Notes: generated by a model from the letters alone, not told the origin. DNA of 64,000 bases from Longilinea sp035560795 (GCA_035560795.1 DATMYV010000022.1:1-64000); one strand, 5' to 3'. Positions 33,150 to 41,845 are shown, counted from the first letter of the stretch. A program made the numbers and translations.

Positions 33150-34490
33150 TTACTCCATCATTGAATTTATTGTGTTACTCGTTCTTGCCAGATACGAGCT
33201 GATCCATTCGGTAATGCGCGATCCTGCGGCGCCCATTTCCATTTCGACAGCCTGTTGATAAGCCTGCAGGTATGGAACCAGGCTATCCACGGGGATTTTT
33301 CGATCTGCCAGTAGTTTTTTCAACCAATCAAAATCAGTTTCAATCAAACCAGGATTTCCCAACTCAAGCGCAGCCGATAATTCCTGGGCAAAATACGCAT
33401 TCACAGCCGCCATGTACTCATCGGGTAACCCAACTTTCTTCAGCAGTACAATCAAGCGTGCTTCGATAAACGGACATCTGGCGCGGTAAGTTGCTGCAAT
33501 TTCAAGCCAGCTTTCATCCACTTTCATTCCTTCCAATACTGGCATTGGAACGGCGATCAACTGTTCGATTCTCTCCACCGCTCCCGCCAGCGCCTCTCCA
33601 AGAAAAACCGCCGGGATATGCCCGCGCAATTCTGTTATGCGATTGAATATGAGTCCGCCATAACCCAACGGTATCCCGGAATGTTTGAGAAGAACCGCAG
33701 CAGACCGTAAGGCTGCGACCGTGCTGAGTTGTTGGGCTGCCAGAACAATCAAATCAGGACGAATGCCAGCGGCGGTTTGATCCAAATGCTCCAGGGGAAT
33801 ATTGGCCCCGAGATTAATCACATTCAACCCCCTTCGGCGCAGCATCAGGGTCAACAAAACCACTGGAAAAGTATGCCACTCGCTTGCAGGGCAGCCCACC
33901 AGGATTGTCTTGGACCGGACAGGCTGCGGGGCAGCGCTGATCAACGTTTCAAGCCGGCGTAAAGCCAGGGCAGTTGCAAAGTGTTCCTGCTGGACGGTTG
34001 CGGTATCCTGATGCCACAAATTCCCAATTTCCTGGAGGCCGTTCTGCAGGATTTCGAAACAGACGGATTCGACCGACGCCTGAGCGAAGGCCTGGTTGAC
34101 AATATCATCGGCTTTGAAGGCATCAAAATTCAGGCAGGCTTTCACCCACTGGCTGCGCAACCCCTCGAGTCGGCCCTCCACGAGTGAAATGACTCTATTT
34201 TCTATAGTAGACGGCGTAGACGGGCGATCCAGCGGATCCTGCCCGGAGGTTATGAGTTCTTTCCACAAATCCGCCGCCCGGCTGATGGAGAGACCTTCGG
34301 ATTGGCGTGCGTGCAGCCATTTAACCGTTGCTATGTCATAATCGGAATAAAGGCGGTGTCCGCCCGCCGACCGCTGAGGTTTAGGCAATTCATAGCGGCG
34401 CTCCCAGGCTCTTAAAACGTCAGCCCGCAGACCTGTTTCTTTTAAAACAACGCGTAGATTATAGATCGGTAAATGGCTGATCGAGGTCAT
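33150..34490 (-). CDS. carH: CarH-type B12-dependent light-sensing MerR repressor
   Basis: A 446-residue regulator. Residues ~8-75 are a MerR-type helix-turn-helix (LRVVLKETGLRADVLRAWERRY). A helical bundle and B12-binding Rossmann domain follow (~100-310). It carries the light-sensor signature Wx9EH: Trp159, His160, Val166, Glu169, His170, with the spacing of Thermus CarH, and the lower cobalt ligand His206 in EWHTFP. In CarH, adenosylcobalamin makes a DNA-bound tetramer in the dark and light breaks it. Unlike typical ~300-residue CarH, a ~130-residue helical extension of unknown role follows. First gene of a six-gene operon; divergent promoter region holds an inverted repeat of 11-bp-spaced half sites. 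Confidence 0.93.
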   Translation of the reverse strand: MTSISHLPIYNLRVVLKETGLRADVLRAWERRYELPKPQRSAGGHRLYSDYDIATVKWLHARQSEGLSISRAADLWKELITSGQDPLDRPSTPSTIENRVISLVEGRLEGLRSQWVKACLNFDAFKADDIVNQAFAQASVESVCFEILQNGLQEIGNLWHQDTATVQQEHFATALALRRLETLISAAPQPVRSKTILVGCPASEWHTFPVVLLTLMLRRRGLNVINLGANIPLEHLDQTAAGIRPDLIVLAAQQLSTVAALRSAAVLLKHSGIPLGYGGLIFNRITELRGHIPAVFLGEALAGAVERIEQLIAVPMPVLEGMKVDESWLEIAATYRARCPFIEARLIVLLKKVGLPDEYMAAVNAYFAQELSAALELGNPGLIETDFDWLKKLLADRKIPVDSLVPYLQAYQQAVEMEMGAAGSRITEWISSYLARTSNTINSMME

Positions 34491-34589
34491 AAGGCTCCTT
34501 GAAAATTCACACGCTGCTTTGCCAGCATCGAGCTGGACGGTTCTTGTACAAATGAATTTGGCAAAAAGCAGCTACATAAATCTAGACAG

Positions 34590-34618
34590 ATAATACCCCA
34601 TTGTCAATATATTGTCAA
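34590..34618 (-). promoter_or_regulatory. carH operon promoter
   Basis: Leftward TTGACA (34613-34618), 17-nt spacer, TATTAT (34590-34595). The -35 box lies inside the inverted repeat, so a bound repressor would block it. Confidence 0.8.
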
Positions 34619-34644
34619 GTTTTATTTAGACAATATATTGACAA
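34601..34644. promoter_or_regulatory. Candidate CarH operator: 16-bp perfect inverted repeat
   Basis: Arms TTGTCAATATATTGTC (34601-34616) and its exact complement (34629-34644) flank a 12-nt spacer. Within the left arm TTGTCAA recurs at 34601 and 34612, an 11-bp period, which is the known half-site spacing of CarH tetramers. Both divergent -35 boxes are inside. Confidence 0.8.
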
Positions 34645-34666
34645 ATTAGATAGTATCGATTATGAT
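34638..34666 (+). promoter_or_regulatory. Promoter of the selenocysteine redoxin gene
   Basis: TTGACA (34638-34643), 17-nt spacer, TATGAT (34661-34666), 73 nt before the ATG. The -35 box lies in the right arm of the inverted repeat. Confidence 0.8.
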
Positions 34667-34738
34667 CTATATAAGATTGAAGAAAGCCAAATCATAGAAG
34701 TCAGAACTGCAGGATTTTTCCTGCAACCAAAGGATCCT

Positions 34739-35224
34739 ATGCCAAAAGTCGCCTTAAACACCCCCGCCCCGGATTTCACTTTGACGGATTTCCAGGGAAA
34801 AACAGTCCAACTGTCCAGTTTCAAAGGACAGGCGAATGTCCTGCTGGTATTCAACCGCGGCTTCGTCTGACCATTTTGCCAACGGCATATGGCGCAGTTG
34901 CGTCATGACTTTCAGGATTTCATAAACCGGCAAACTCAGATTCTGGTGATCGGACCAGAAGATTCGAAGGCATTTGAGACCTATTGGCGTGAAAACGATT
35001 TGCCCTTTATTGGCCTGCCGGATCCAAAGGCCAGCGTGCTCAGACTTTACGGTCAGGAAATCAACTTGTTCAAATTTGGCCGCATGCCAGCCCAGGTAAT
35101 TGTTGATCAAAATAGCATTGCCCGCTTCGTCCATTACGGCCACTCGATGTCCGACATACCCGAAAACGAGGAATTATTCGGATTATTGGATCAATTAAGA
35201 ATACCAACTGGAGACATGATATGA
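34739..35224 (+). CDS. Peroxiredoxin-like redoxin, probable selenoprotein (UxxC)
   Basis: A 161-residue thioredoxin-fold AhpC/TSA protein if an in-frame TGA at 34868-34870 is read as selenocysteine. The frame is continuous on both sides: NVLLVFNRGFV, then Sec44, then PFCQRHMAQLR. The TGA falls exactly where relatives have the first Cys of the CPFC active site, giving a U-P-F-C motif. N-terminal VALNTPAPDFTLTDFQG and C-terminal MPAQVIVDQNSIARF are normal for the family, so the gene is not decaying. AAAGGA 5 nt before the ATG supports the start. Short hairpins just after TGA (GCCA/TGGC or CAAC/GTTG) could serve in a bacterial SECIS, but are weak. It is divergent from carH and overlaps the next gene by 4 nt. 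Confidence 0.8.
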
Positions 35225-35568
35225 GCTTTTTGGGTATACTAAAAATAATTGTCGCCCTGGCGACCGCAGCAACAGGTTTACTGGCTCTGGTCAAGCCAAC
35301 CGCTGTTTACGGATTTACCGGTTTAATTGCCGAGGGACCGCGCGGCATTTCCGAGATCCGCGCGATTTTCGGCGGCCTGTTCATTGCCTTAGGCATTGCG
35401 CCCTTCATTTTCGGTGCGTCGGCTTACCAGGTTCTTGGCATCGGATACCTGGCGATTGCATTGGTCCGTTTGGTTTCGATTTTCCTGGATAAATCGACCG
35501 CTTCCTCAAACCTGATCAGCCTGGGTATCGAAATCGTGTTCGGAATTATCCTCATTCTGCGGGGTTAA
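35221..35568 (+). CDS. DUF4345-family membrane protein
   Basis: A 115-residue protein with four predicted membrane helices (~4-22, 43-66, 70-88, 97-114) and a GPRGISEIRAIFGGLFIALG segment typical of the DUF4345 family. It overlaps the redoxin gene by 4 nt (ATGA), so it is translationally coupled to it, and the DegV gene follows after 1 nt. Function unknown. The coupling supports read-through of the TGA in the redoxin gene, since ribosomes must reach its end. Confidence 0.8.
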   Translation: MSFLGILKIIVALATAATGLLALVKPTAVYGFTGLIAEGPRGISEIRAIFGGLFIALGIAPFIFGASAYQVLGIGYLAIALVRLVSIFLDKSTASSNLISLGIEIVFGIILILRG

Positions 35569-35569
35569 G

Positions 35570-36406
35570 ATGACCGTTCGCATCGTTACGGATAGCACCT
35601 GTGATTTACCGCTGGATCTGGTTGCCCGCTTGCAAATTTATGTTTTGCCGGTCTATATCCACATCGGCAACCGTGATTTCCTGGACGGCGTCGACATCAG
35701 TCGGGATGAGTTTTATACAAATCTGCCTGATTATGAGACCCAACCAACCACCGCTGTGCCCTCTCCGGCAAAATTTCATGCCGTCTATGACGCCCTGGCG
35801 GATGAGGGCGCCACTGAAGTGCTATCCATCCATATTTCGGAGTCCCTGAGCGCCGTGGTCAACGTTGCCCGCACTGCCGCTTCGGAAACAGAATCCATCC
35901 GGGTCACTGTTTTTGATTCAGGCCAGCTCAGCCTCGGAACCGGGTTCCTGGTACAGACAGCCGCGGAGCTGGCTTTGCAGGGACATCCGGTGGCAGATAT
36001 TTTGCCCATCCTGGAAAGGCAAATCAAACGAACTTTTGTGGCAGCCGGATTGGATACCCTGCAATACCTTCGCAGGAGCGGCCGGATGAACGCAGCCATC
36101 TCTACCATTGGCGATTTGATTCAACTCAAGCCGATCTTAAAAATGTACAACGGCAAATCCGGGGCGGAACGCGTACGCACCCGCCGTAAAGTCATCGCCC
36201 GCCTGGCGGAAATGATCAAGTCGCACAGCCCGCTCGAGCGAATTGCTTTTTTGCATTCAGGCGCGTTGGAATCTGTGCAGGCTTTGCAGGATGAGGTGCG
36301 CCAGTTTCTTCCCAACCGCGAAATCTGGTTGGAGATGATCAATCCCGTGCTGGGAGCCCATATCGGTCCCGGCGTGGTTGGTTTCGCTTGCGTGACAAAC
36401 GAGTAA
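35570..36406 (+). CDS. DegV-family fatty-acid-binding protein
   Basis: A 278-residue protein of the DegV family, which bind fatty acids and in Firmicutes act as FakB partners of a fatty acid kinase. Typical motifs: RIVTDSTCDLPLDL at the start, the VPSPAKF loop, SIHISESLS, and VFDSGQLSLGTGF. A GPGVVGFACV end is also typical. It is the third gene of the rightward unit after the redoxin and DUF4345 genes. No FakA-like kinase gene is in the window. Confidence 0.93.
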   Translation: MTVRIVTDSTCDLPLDLVARLQIYVLPVYIHIGNRDFLDGVDISRDEFYTNLPDYETQPTTAVPSPAKFHAVYDALADEGATEVLSIHISESLSAVVNVARTAASETESIRVTVFDSGQLSLGTGFLVQTAAELALQGHPVADILPILERQIKRTFVAAGLDTLQYLRRSGRMNAAISTIGDLIQLKPILKMYNGKSGAERVRTRRKVIARLAEMIKSHSPLERIAFLHSGALESVQALQDEVRQFLPNREIWLEMINPVLGAHIGPGVVGFACVTNE

Positions 36407-36419
36407 ATTGGACAGCCCA

Positions 36420-36714
36420 ATGACTTTCTTAACGGTATTTTTTCTTGGCCTGGCGCTGATCCTGGCGATGATCCTGGCGCTTTACCCGCCACCCCAATTA
36501 CTTCGGCGACTCAGCCCAATGGGGGGGCTATTACCTGATAGCGGCAGCAGCCGGAGGTTGGTGGACCATTTTCAGTACCATCCTTATGACGCTATTCTTG
36601 CTGCGCGTTTCCGGCGTTGTTCTGTTGGAGAAAACCATGCAATCACGGCTGGGATATCAAGAGTACATTGAGAATACCAGCGCGTTTATCCCCTGGTTCC
36701 CAAAGAAGCGTTAG
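36420..36714 (+). pseudogene. Remnant of a DUF1295 (steroid 5-alpha-reductase-like) membrane protein gene
   Basis: Two pieces in different frames. From 36420 there is a start-like hydrophobic N-terminus (MTFLTVFFLGLALILAM). From 36496 to the TAG at 36714 the +1-phase frame encodes the C-terminal ~72 residues of a DUF1295 protein: NYFGDSAQWGGYYLIA, then SGVVLLEKTMQSRLGYQEYI and AFIPWFPKKR. Family members are about 260-290 residues, so roughly 190 codons are missing and the junction near 36480-36495 also shifts frame. It probably arose by internal deletion. Confidence 0.8.
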
Positions 36715-36742
36715 CCAGTTTGCAATTGCTTCAAAGCGCGGG

Positions 36743-38248
36743 TTAAATACCCTTCGCCAGGAGGTAATACAATTCGTTCCAGCGAAGTTTTTCCTTGAAT
36801 TCCTCGACGCGGGTGTTTTCATCGATCAATAAGAACTCAATGCCTGCCATGCTGGTAAAATCACGCAGATGTTCAGCGGAGATTGAATAGCTGAAACTGG
36901 TATGGTGCGCACCGCCGGCATAGATCCAGGCAGCTGCAGCAGTCTTCAGGTTGGGACGCGGCAGCCACAGAGCACGGGCGACCGGCAGTTTAGGCAGGGG
37001 CGCATCGGTGGGTACCACATCCACCACGTTGGCCACCATGCGAAAACGCTGTCCCATATCCATCAAGGATGCTCCAATGGCAGGTCCGGTATTGGCATCA
37101 AAGATCAGCCGCACTGGATCGGCTTTTCCGCCAATCGACAACGGCAGAATCTCTAGGCGCGGTTTGGTGGCCGCAATCGATTCGCACACTTCCAGCATGT
37201 GAGCGCCTAAAATTTTTTCGGTTCCCGGAATCAGGTGGTAAGTATAATCTTCCATAAAACTTGCGCCGCCTTGCAAACCGGCTCCCATCACCTTCATTGC
37301 ACGCAGGAGAGCGGCCGTCTTCCAGTCACCTTCTGCCCCAAAACCGAAGCCATCCCGCATCAGCCGCTGCACAGCTAACCCGGGCAATTGACTTAAACCA
37401 TGCAGGTCCTCAAAATTGGTGGTGAAGGCTTTGAAGTTGCCGTCCCGCAGGAAATTGCGCAATCCGACTTCAATGCGCGCGCCGTCACGCAGGGATGAAT
37501 ACCGCGCTCCTCCCGGTTGTAATTCCGAAGCAACCGCATACTCATCCAGATAACTTTGCAAGATCAGGTCGATGTCTTTGTCAGCGGCTTCATCCACGGC
37601 CTTGACCAAATCACCCAGCCCGTAACCGGAAACCGAATAGCCGAACTGGATGTGCGCAGCCACCTTATCGCCCTCGGTCACCGCCACATCGCGCATATTG
37701 TCGCCAAATCGGGCCACTCTGGCACCCTGCCAATCCGCCCAGGCAGCCGCGGCACGCGACCACACACCCAGGCTGATGCGCACATCTTCATCCTGCCAAT
37801 GACCCACGATTACCTTACGGTCAAGCCGCATGCGGCTGCCAATAAAACCAAATTCGCGGTCGCCATGCGCCGACTGGTTGAGATTCATGAAATCCATATC
37901 GATCTCAGCCCAGGGAATCTCCCGGTTGAATTGGGTATGCAGATGAACCCAGGGTTTCTTCAACAGTCCCAGCCCGCCAATCCACATTTGCGCTGGAGAG
38001 AACGTGTGCATCCAGGTGATTAAACCCGCACAATTTGGGGAGGAATTGGCCTCCAGGCACAGCTCACGGATGGCTTCCGGGGTGGTCAGGGTCGGCTTAT
38101 ACACTACACGGACAGGTATCTGAGGAGAGTCATTCAACGCAGCACTGATCTGCTGCGAATCAAGCGCAACCTGCTGTAAAGTTTTCAGACCGTACATATG
38201 CTGGCTGCCGGTCACAAACCAAATTTCGTATTGTTTCAGGTCAATCAT
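36743..38248 (-). CDS. araA: L-arabinose isomerase
   Basis: A 501-residue cytoplasmic enzyme converting L-arabinose to L-ribulose. The start YEIWFVTGSQHMYG, the central NGFGAEGDWKT-type block (GFGFGAEGDWKTAALLRAMKV) and the metal-binding His residues near MEDYTYHL and GGAHHTSFSY are characteristic. Length is normal. It is the last gene of the leftward arabinose operon and overlaps araD by 4 nt. Confidence 0.97.
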   Translation of the reverse strand: MIDLKQYEIWFVTGSQHMYGLKTLQQVALDSQQISAALNDSPQIPVRVVYKPTLTTPEAIRELCLEANSSPNCAGLITWMHTFSPAQMWIGGLGLLKKPWVHLHTQFNREIPWAEIDMDFMNLNQSAHGDREFGFIGSRMRLDRKVIVGHWQDEDVRISLGVWSRAAAAWADWQGARVARFGDNMRDVAVTEGDKVAAHIQFGYSVSGYGLGDLVKAVDEAADKDIDLILQSYLDEYAVASELQPGGARYSSLRDGARIEVGLRNFLRDGNFKAFTTNFEDLHGLSQLPGLAVQRLMRDGFGFGAEGDWKTAALLRAMKVMGAGLQGGASFMEDYTYHLIPGTEKILGAHMLEVCESIAATKPRLEILPLSIGGKADPVRLIFDANTGPAIGASLMDMGQRFRMVANVVDVVPTDAPLPKLPVARALWLPRPNLKTAAAAWIYAGGAHHTSFSYSISAEHLRDFTSMAGIEFLLIDENTRVEEFKEKLRWNELYYLLAKGI

Positions 38249-38964
38249 CGCGACCCCTCCTCCAACGATTTTTTCGTCTGTCCGTAATATGCGTCCGCGC
38301 CGTGCTTTCGCAAATAGTGCCTGTCCAATAATTCCTGCTGCATGGGCAAAAGGTCTGGTTCAAGCATCAAGGTATGAAAGGCCATGAAGGCGACCTCCTC
38401 CAACACCACGGCATTGTGAACTGCATCCTGCGGATCGACACCCCAAGCAAACGGACCGTGACTGTGGACGAGAACGGCTGGGATGGCGCCAGGATCTTTC
38501 TGTTGGAAGGTTTCCTTGATCACGGAGCCTGTTTCCTTCTCGTATTCGCCCTGGATCTCGGTTTTCGTCATCTTTCGGGTGCAGGGGATTTCGCCATAAT
38601 AATAATCGCCGTGGGTCGTACCAAGCGCCATGATCCCGCGCCCTGCCTGTGCAAAGCTGGTTGCCCAGCGGCTGTGGGTGTGGACGATGCCGCCGATATT
38701 TGAAAACGCCTTATAGAGCTCGAGATGAGTCGGTGTATCGGAAGAGGGCTGGTATCTGCCCTCCACAACCTTACCCGTTTCCAATTCCACCACCACCATA
38801 TCCGCCACCTGCATGGCCTCATAGGCAATGCCGGAGGGCTTAATCACCATCAGCTTCTGGTCGCGGTCGATTCCCGATACATTGCCCCAGGTGAAGGTGA
38901 CAAGTCCATGCCTGGGAAGCAATAAATTCGCCTGAAAAACCTGTTCTTTTAACTGCTCTAACAT
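38245..38964 (-). CDS. araD: L-ribulose-5-phosphate 4-epimerase
   Basis: A 239-residue class II aldolase/AraD-family enzyme making D-xylulose 5-phosphate. Zinc ligands are visible in VHTHSRWATSFAQ and HSHGPFAWG; the N-terminal LLPRHGLVTFTWGNVSGID and the KPSGIAYE loop are typical. It overlaps both neighbours (4 nt with araA, 7 nt with the kinase gene), showing tight coupling. Confidence 0.96.
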   Translation of the reverse strand: MLEQLKEQVFQANLLLPRHGLVTFTWGNVSGIDRDQKLMVIKPSGIAYEAMQVADMVVVELETGKVVEGRYQPSSDTPTHLELYKAFSNIGGIVHTHSRWATSFAQAGRGIMALGTTHGDYYYGEIPCTRKMTKTEIQGEYEKETGSVIKETFQQKDPGAIPAVLVHSHGPFAWGVDPQDAVHNAVVLEEVAFMAFHTLMLEPDLLPMQQELLDRHYLRKHGADAYYGQTKKSLEEGSR

Positions 38965-40577
38965 GGGGTTTGCCTCAACGCATCCACCGCGGCTCTTTCG
39001 ATAACCAGACCCTTCTTGTAACGTTCCATGAATGCCGCAAAGCCCTCGATGTCCCCTGCATCAGGAATGATTGTCGTCCCTTTTTCTCCGGTAAAAACTT
39101 TATTGGAAAGATAAGCTTCCAGTGGCTGATTCTCCTGCCGATGGAGAAGATAGGCAGCCAGCAACGCAATTCCCCATGCACCGCCCTCGCCTGCAGTCTC
39201 CATTACGGTAACCGGGACGTTCATCGCAGCAGCCATGATCTTTTGTCCGACTTCTTTTGTTTTGAAAAAACCGCCGTGGCCAAGTACCTGGTCGATTCTT
39301 ACCTGCTCTTGTTCAAAAAGAATATCCAAGCCGATTTTCAATGTACCCAGGGCAGAGAACAGATGCGCCCGCATGAAATTTGCCAGCGAGAAAGGATTCT
39401 CGGGCGTGCGGACAAACAACGGACAACCTTCCTCAAAATGCGTGATGGGTTCGCCGGAAAAATAGTTGTAAGCAAGCAGTCCGCCGCAGTCCGCATCGCC
39501 TTCAAGCGCCTTTTGGTATAACATTTCAAATAACCTGGACGGATCAACTTCCACCCCAAGGGCGGTGGCGAACTCCCGGAACAACCCGATCCAGGCATTC
39601 AGGTCGGAGGTGCATGTGTTGCAATGTACCATGGCGACCGGCTTGCCGGTGGGCGTCGTCACCATATCGATCTCGGGGTGGACCTTCGACAATGCTTTTT
39701 CCAAAACGATCATGGCAAAGACGGACGTTCCGGCGGAGACATTGCCAGTCCGCTCCGCGACGCTGTTGGTGGCGACCATGCCCGTGCCGGCGTCGCCCTC
39801 CGGCGGGCAAAGCGGGATACCCGCCCTTAGCTGTCCGGTAGGGTCGAGCAACCTGGCACCAGCCTCGGTAAGAACGCCGGCAGCCTCACCGGCAACCAGA
39901 ACCGCCGGCAGGATATCCTGAAGTTTCCAGGGCAGGTTTTCAACTTCGATGCGCTGGTTGAAGAGCCCCATCATACGCACACCATAGTCGTTTACCTGGC
40001 TGTCGATGGGGAACATGCCAGATGCATCGCCAATGCCCAACACCTTTTTCCCCGTAAGCCTCCAATGGACATAGCCCGCCAGCGTGGTCAGGTAACGAAT
40101 TTCCTTGACATGGGGTTCCTGATTCAGAATTGCCTGATAGAGGTGGGCAATGCTCCAACGCTGGGGAATGTTGAATTGAAAGATTTCGGCCAGCTCTTGG
40201 GTGGCCTGTTCGGTCATGGTATTGCGCCAGGTTCGAAACGGGACTAGTAAGTTTTCGGACTGATCAAAGGCCAGGTAGCCATGCATCATGGCACTAAAGC
40301 CGATGGCGCTCATGGTCTGGAGGGGGGTATCATACTTCTCCAGTACCTCTTTACAGAGTTTCCGATAGCTGTCCTGCAAACCAGCCCAAACATCTTCGAG
40401 GCTGTAGGTCCAGATGCCGTTTTCGTAACGGTTTTCCCATTCATGGCTTCCCGATGCAATTGGCGCGTGGTCGGCGCCAATCAAAACAGCTTTGATGCGT
40501 GTCGAACCGAACTCAATACCTAGGACGGTTTCACCCTTTTGAATTGCCTTCCGGATGTCATTTCGGTCCACGGTCAA
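38958..40577 (-). CDS. FGGY-family carbohydrate kinase, probable L-ribulokinase role
   Basis: A 539-residue kinase of the FGGY family. ATP-site motifs include GIEFGSTRIKAVLI near the start, GFSAMMHG, GNVSAGTSVFA and the C-terminal GHGGFFKTKEVGQ block. It is not a classical AraB, but the operon otherwise lacks an L-ribulokinase, so that is its most likely job, between AraA and AraD. GGAGG 5 nt before a TTG at 40577 decides the start; ATG codons at 40598 and 40601 are possible, with GGGAG too close. Substrate is inference from context. Confidence 0.85.
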   Translation of the reverse strand: MTVDRNDIRKAIQKGETVLGIEFGSTRIKAVLIGADHAPIASGSHEWENRYENGIWTYSLEDVWAGLQDSYRKLCKEVLEKYDTPLQTMSAIGFSAMMHGYLAFDQSENLLVPFRTWRNTMTEQATQELAEIFQFNIPQRWSIAHLYQAILNQEPHVKEIRYLTTLAGYVHWRLTGKKVLGIGDASGMFPIDSQVNDYGVRMMGLFNQRIEVENLPWKLQDILPAVLVAGEAAGVLTEAGARLLDPTGQLRAGIPLCPPEGDAGTGMVATNSVAERTGNVSAGTSVFAMIVLEKALSKVHPEIDMVTTPTGKPVAMVHCNTCTSDLNAWIGLFREFATALGVEVDPSRLFEMLYQKALEGDADCGGLLAYNYFSGEPITHFEEGCPLFVRTPENPFSLANFMRAHLFSALGTLKIGLDILFEQEQVRIDQVLGHGGFFKTKEVGQKIMAAAMNVPVTVMETAGEGGAWGIALLAAYLLHRQENQPLEAYLSNKVFTGEKGTTIIPDAGDIEGFAAFMERYKKGLVIERAAVDALRQTPC

Positions 40578-40843
40578 GCCAACCTCCAAATACCCCATCA
40601 TCTCCCAAACCTGCTTTGATCTCGCTCACCCGCTGGGTTGGCAACCCATTGTGATGGAGTTCCGCGAATAATATTGCCGCTGCTTTCTCCCAGACAGCGG
40701 TGCCGCTGCCTAGGTTTACTCTTCCGGATTTGTTGTTCAACAAACCTCAGGATTGATTCTCAAGCTTCCTTGCGAATTCGATTGACGACACGATTGCGTG
40801 GAGTAACAATATTGGGGTGAAAGGTAAGGCCAACCATCAACCT
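40578..40843. other. Gap between sugar permease and kinase genes
   Basis: No convincing gene. A TTTGTTG/CAACAAA hairpin with a 2-nt loop lies near 40730-40745; its role is not clear. The operon probably reads through. Confidence 0.4.
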
Positions 40844-41845
40844 TTAAGAGTGTTTCTTTCTCATATAGAACAGACTCTGGACCCCAATAAATATCAGCGT
40901 AAGCACACCCACGCCGATACGGGTCCACCATGAACTCAGGGTACCGTTAAACTGGAGGATGGAAACAATCGTGCCGTTGATCAGGACGCCGAACAATGTA
41001 CCAATCACATTTCCGACACCGCCGGTCAAGAGGGTACCGCCGATCACCACGGAGGCAATCGCATCCAACTCCATCCCCGGCGCGTAACCGCCGTAACCGG
41101 AAAGTAATGAAATACTCCAGACCACCCCTGCCAGGGCAGAACAAAAGCCGCTGAAAGCGTACACAATGATTTTTGTGCGTCCAACCGGCAAACCCATTAA
41201 CCTTGCGGATTGTTCATTATTTCCAATTGCATAAACTGTGCGGCCAAAGCGGGTGAAGAAGGATAAATAGATCACCACCAATAGCAATATTGGGCCGACC
41301 AGGGAAGGAATGTAGACATATGCCTTTTCAAAGAAAGGAATGTGAACTTTCGTTAATGCCAAAAAACGATAAACCGCATCGTTGATTGGCAAAGCTTCAA
41401 GGGTAATGACATAAGCCATGCCTCGGGCGAAAAAGAGACCCATCAATGTCACCACAAAAGGTTCCACCTTTAAGAAGTGGATGATGCTTCCCAGGGTAAA
41501 ACCAAAAACAATGCCCATTACCAGCATTAAGGGCATTACAACAAATGGATTTGTTCCATGAGCCAGCAACGAAGCAGATGCAGCAGAGGTCAGGGCAATC
41601 ATGCCCGCCACAGAAAGATCAATGCCTTTGGTTATGATGACAAAAGTCATTCCAATGGAAACAATCATCAGGCTTGCAGTGTTAATGAACAGGTTAAAAA
41701 ACACCTGCGGTTTTTGCATATTCGGATATAACAGTCCGCCCACCATGTAGACCAAAATGAATACCACGATCGCGGTCAGCATGGGACCGTTATTCACCAA
41801 GAAGGGCTTAATTCGCTGTGCCATGTTGAGACCCCTTCCGCTCAA
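40844..41845 (-). CDS. Sugar ABC transporter permease (YjfF/RbsC type)
   Basis: A 333-residue branched-chain/ribose-type permease with about eight to ten helices. It carries TFVIITKGIDLSVAGMIALTS, typical of RbsC/AraH/YjfF, and the conserved GYGGYAPGMELDAIASVVIGGT near residue 250. It overlaps the upstream permease gene by 38 nt. With the second permease it forms a heterodimer as in the E. coli YtfQRT-YjfF furanose importer. Confidence 0.93.
   Translation of the reverse strand: MSGRGLNMAQRIKPFLVNNGPMLTAIVVFILVYMVGGLLYPNMQKPQVFFNLFINTASLMIVSIGMTFVIITKGIDLSVAGMIALTSAASASLLAHGTNPFVVMPLMLVMGIVFGFTLGSIIHFLKVEPFVVTLMGLFFARGMAYVITLEALPINDAVYRFLALTKVHIPFFEKAYVYIPSLVGPILLLVVIYLSFFTRFGRTVYAIGNNEQSARLMGLPVGRTKIIVYAFSGFCSALAGVVWSISLLSGYGGYAPGMELDAIASVVIGGTLLTGGVGNVIGTLFGVLINGTIVSILQFNGTLSSWWTRIGVGVLTLIFIGVQSLFYMRKKHS

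Noticed and set aside
34739..34870. Redoxin gene as a pseudogene truncated at the TGA
   Set aside because: The frame continues with fully conserved family sequence, the TGA sits exactly on a catalytic Cys position, and the promoter and coupling to the next gene are intact.
40558..40743. 61-codon leftward open frame between sugar permease and kinase
   Set aside because: No Shine-Dalgarno, no family resemblance, and it overlaps the start region of the kinase gene.
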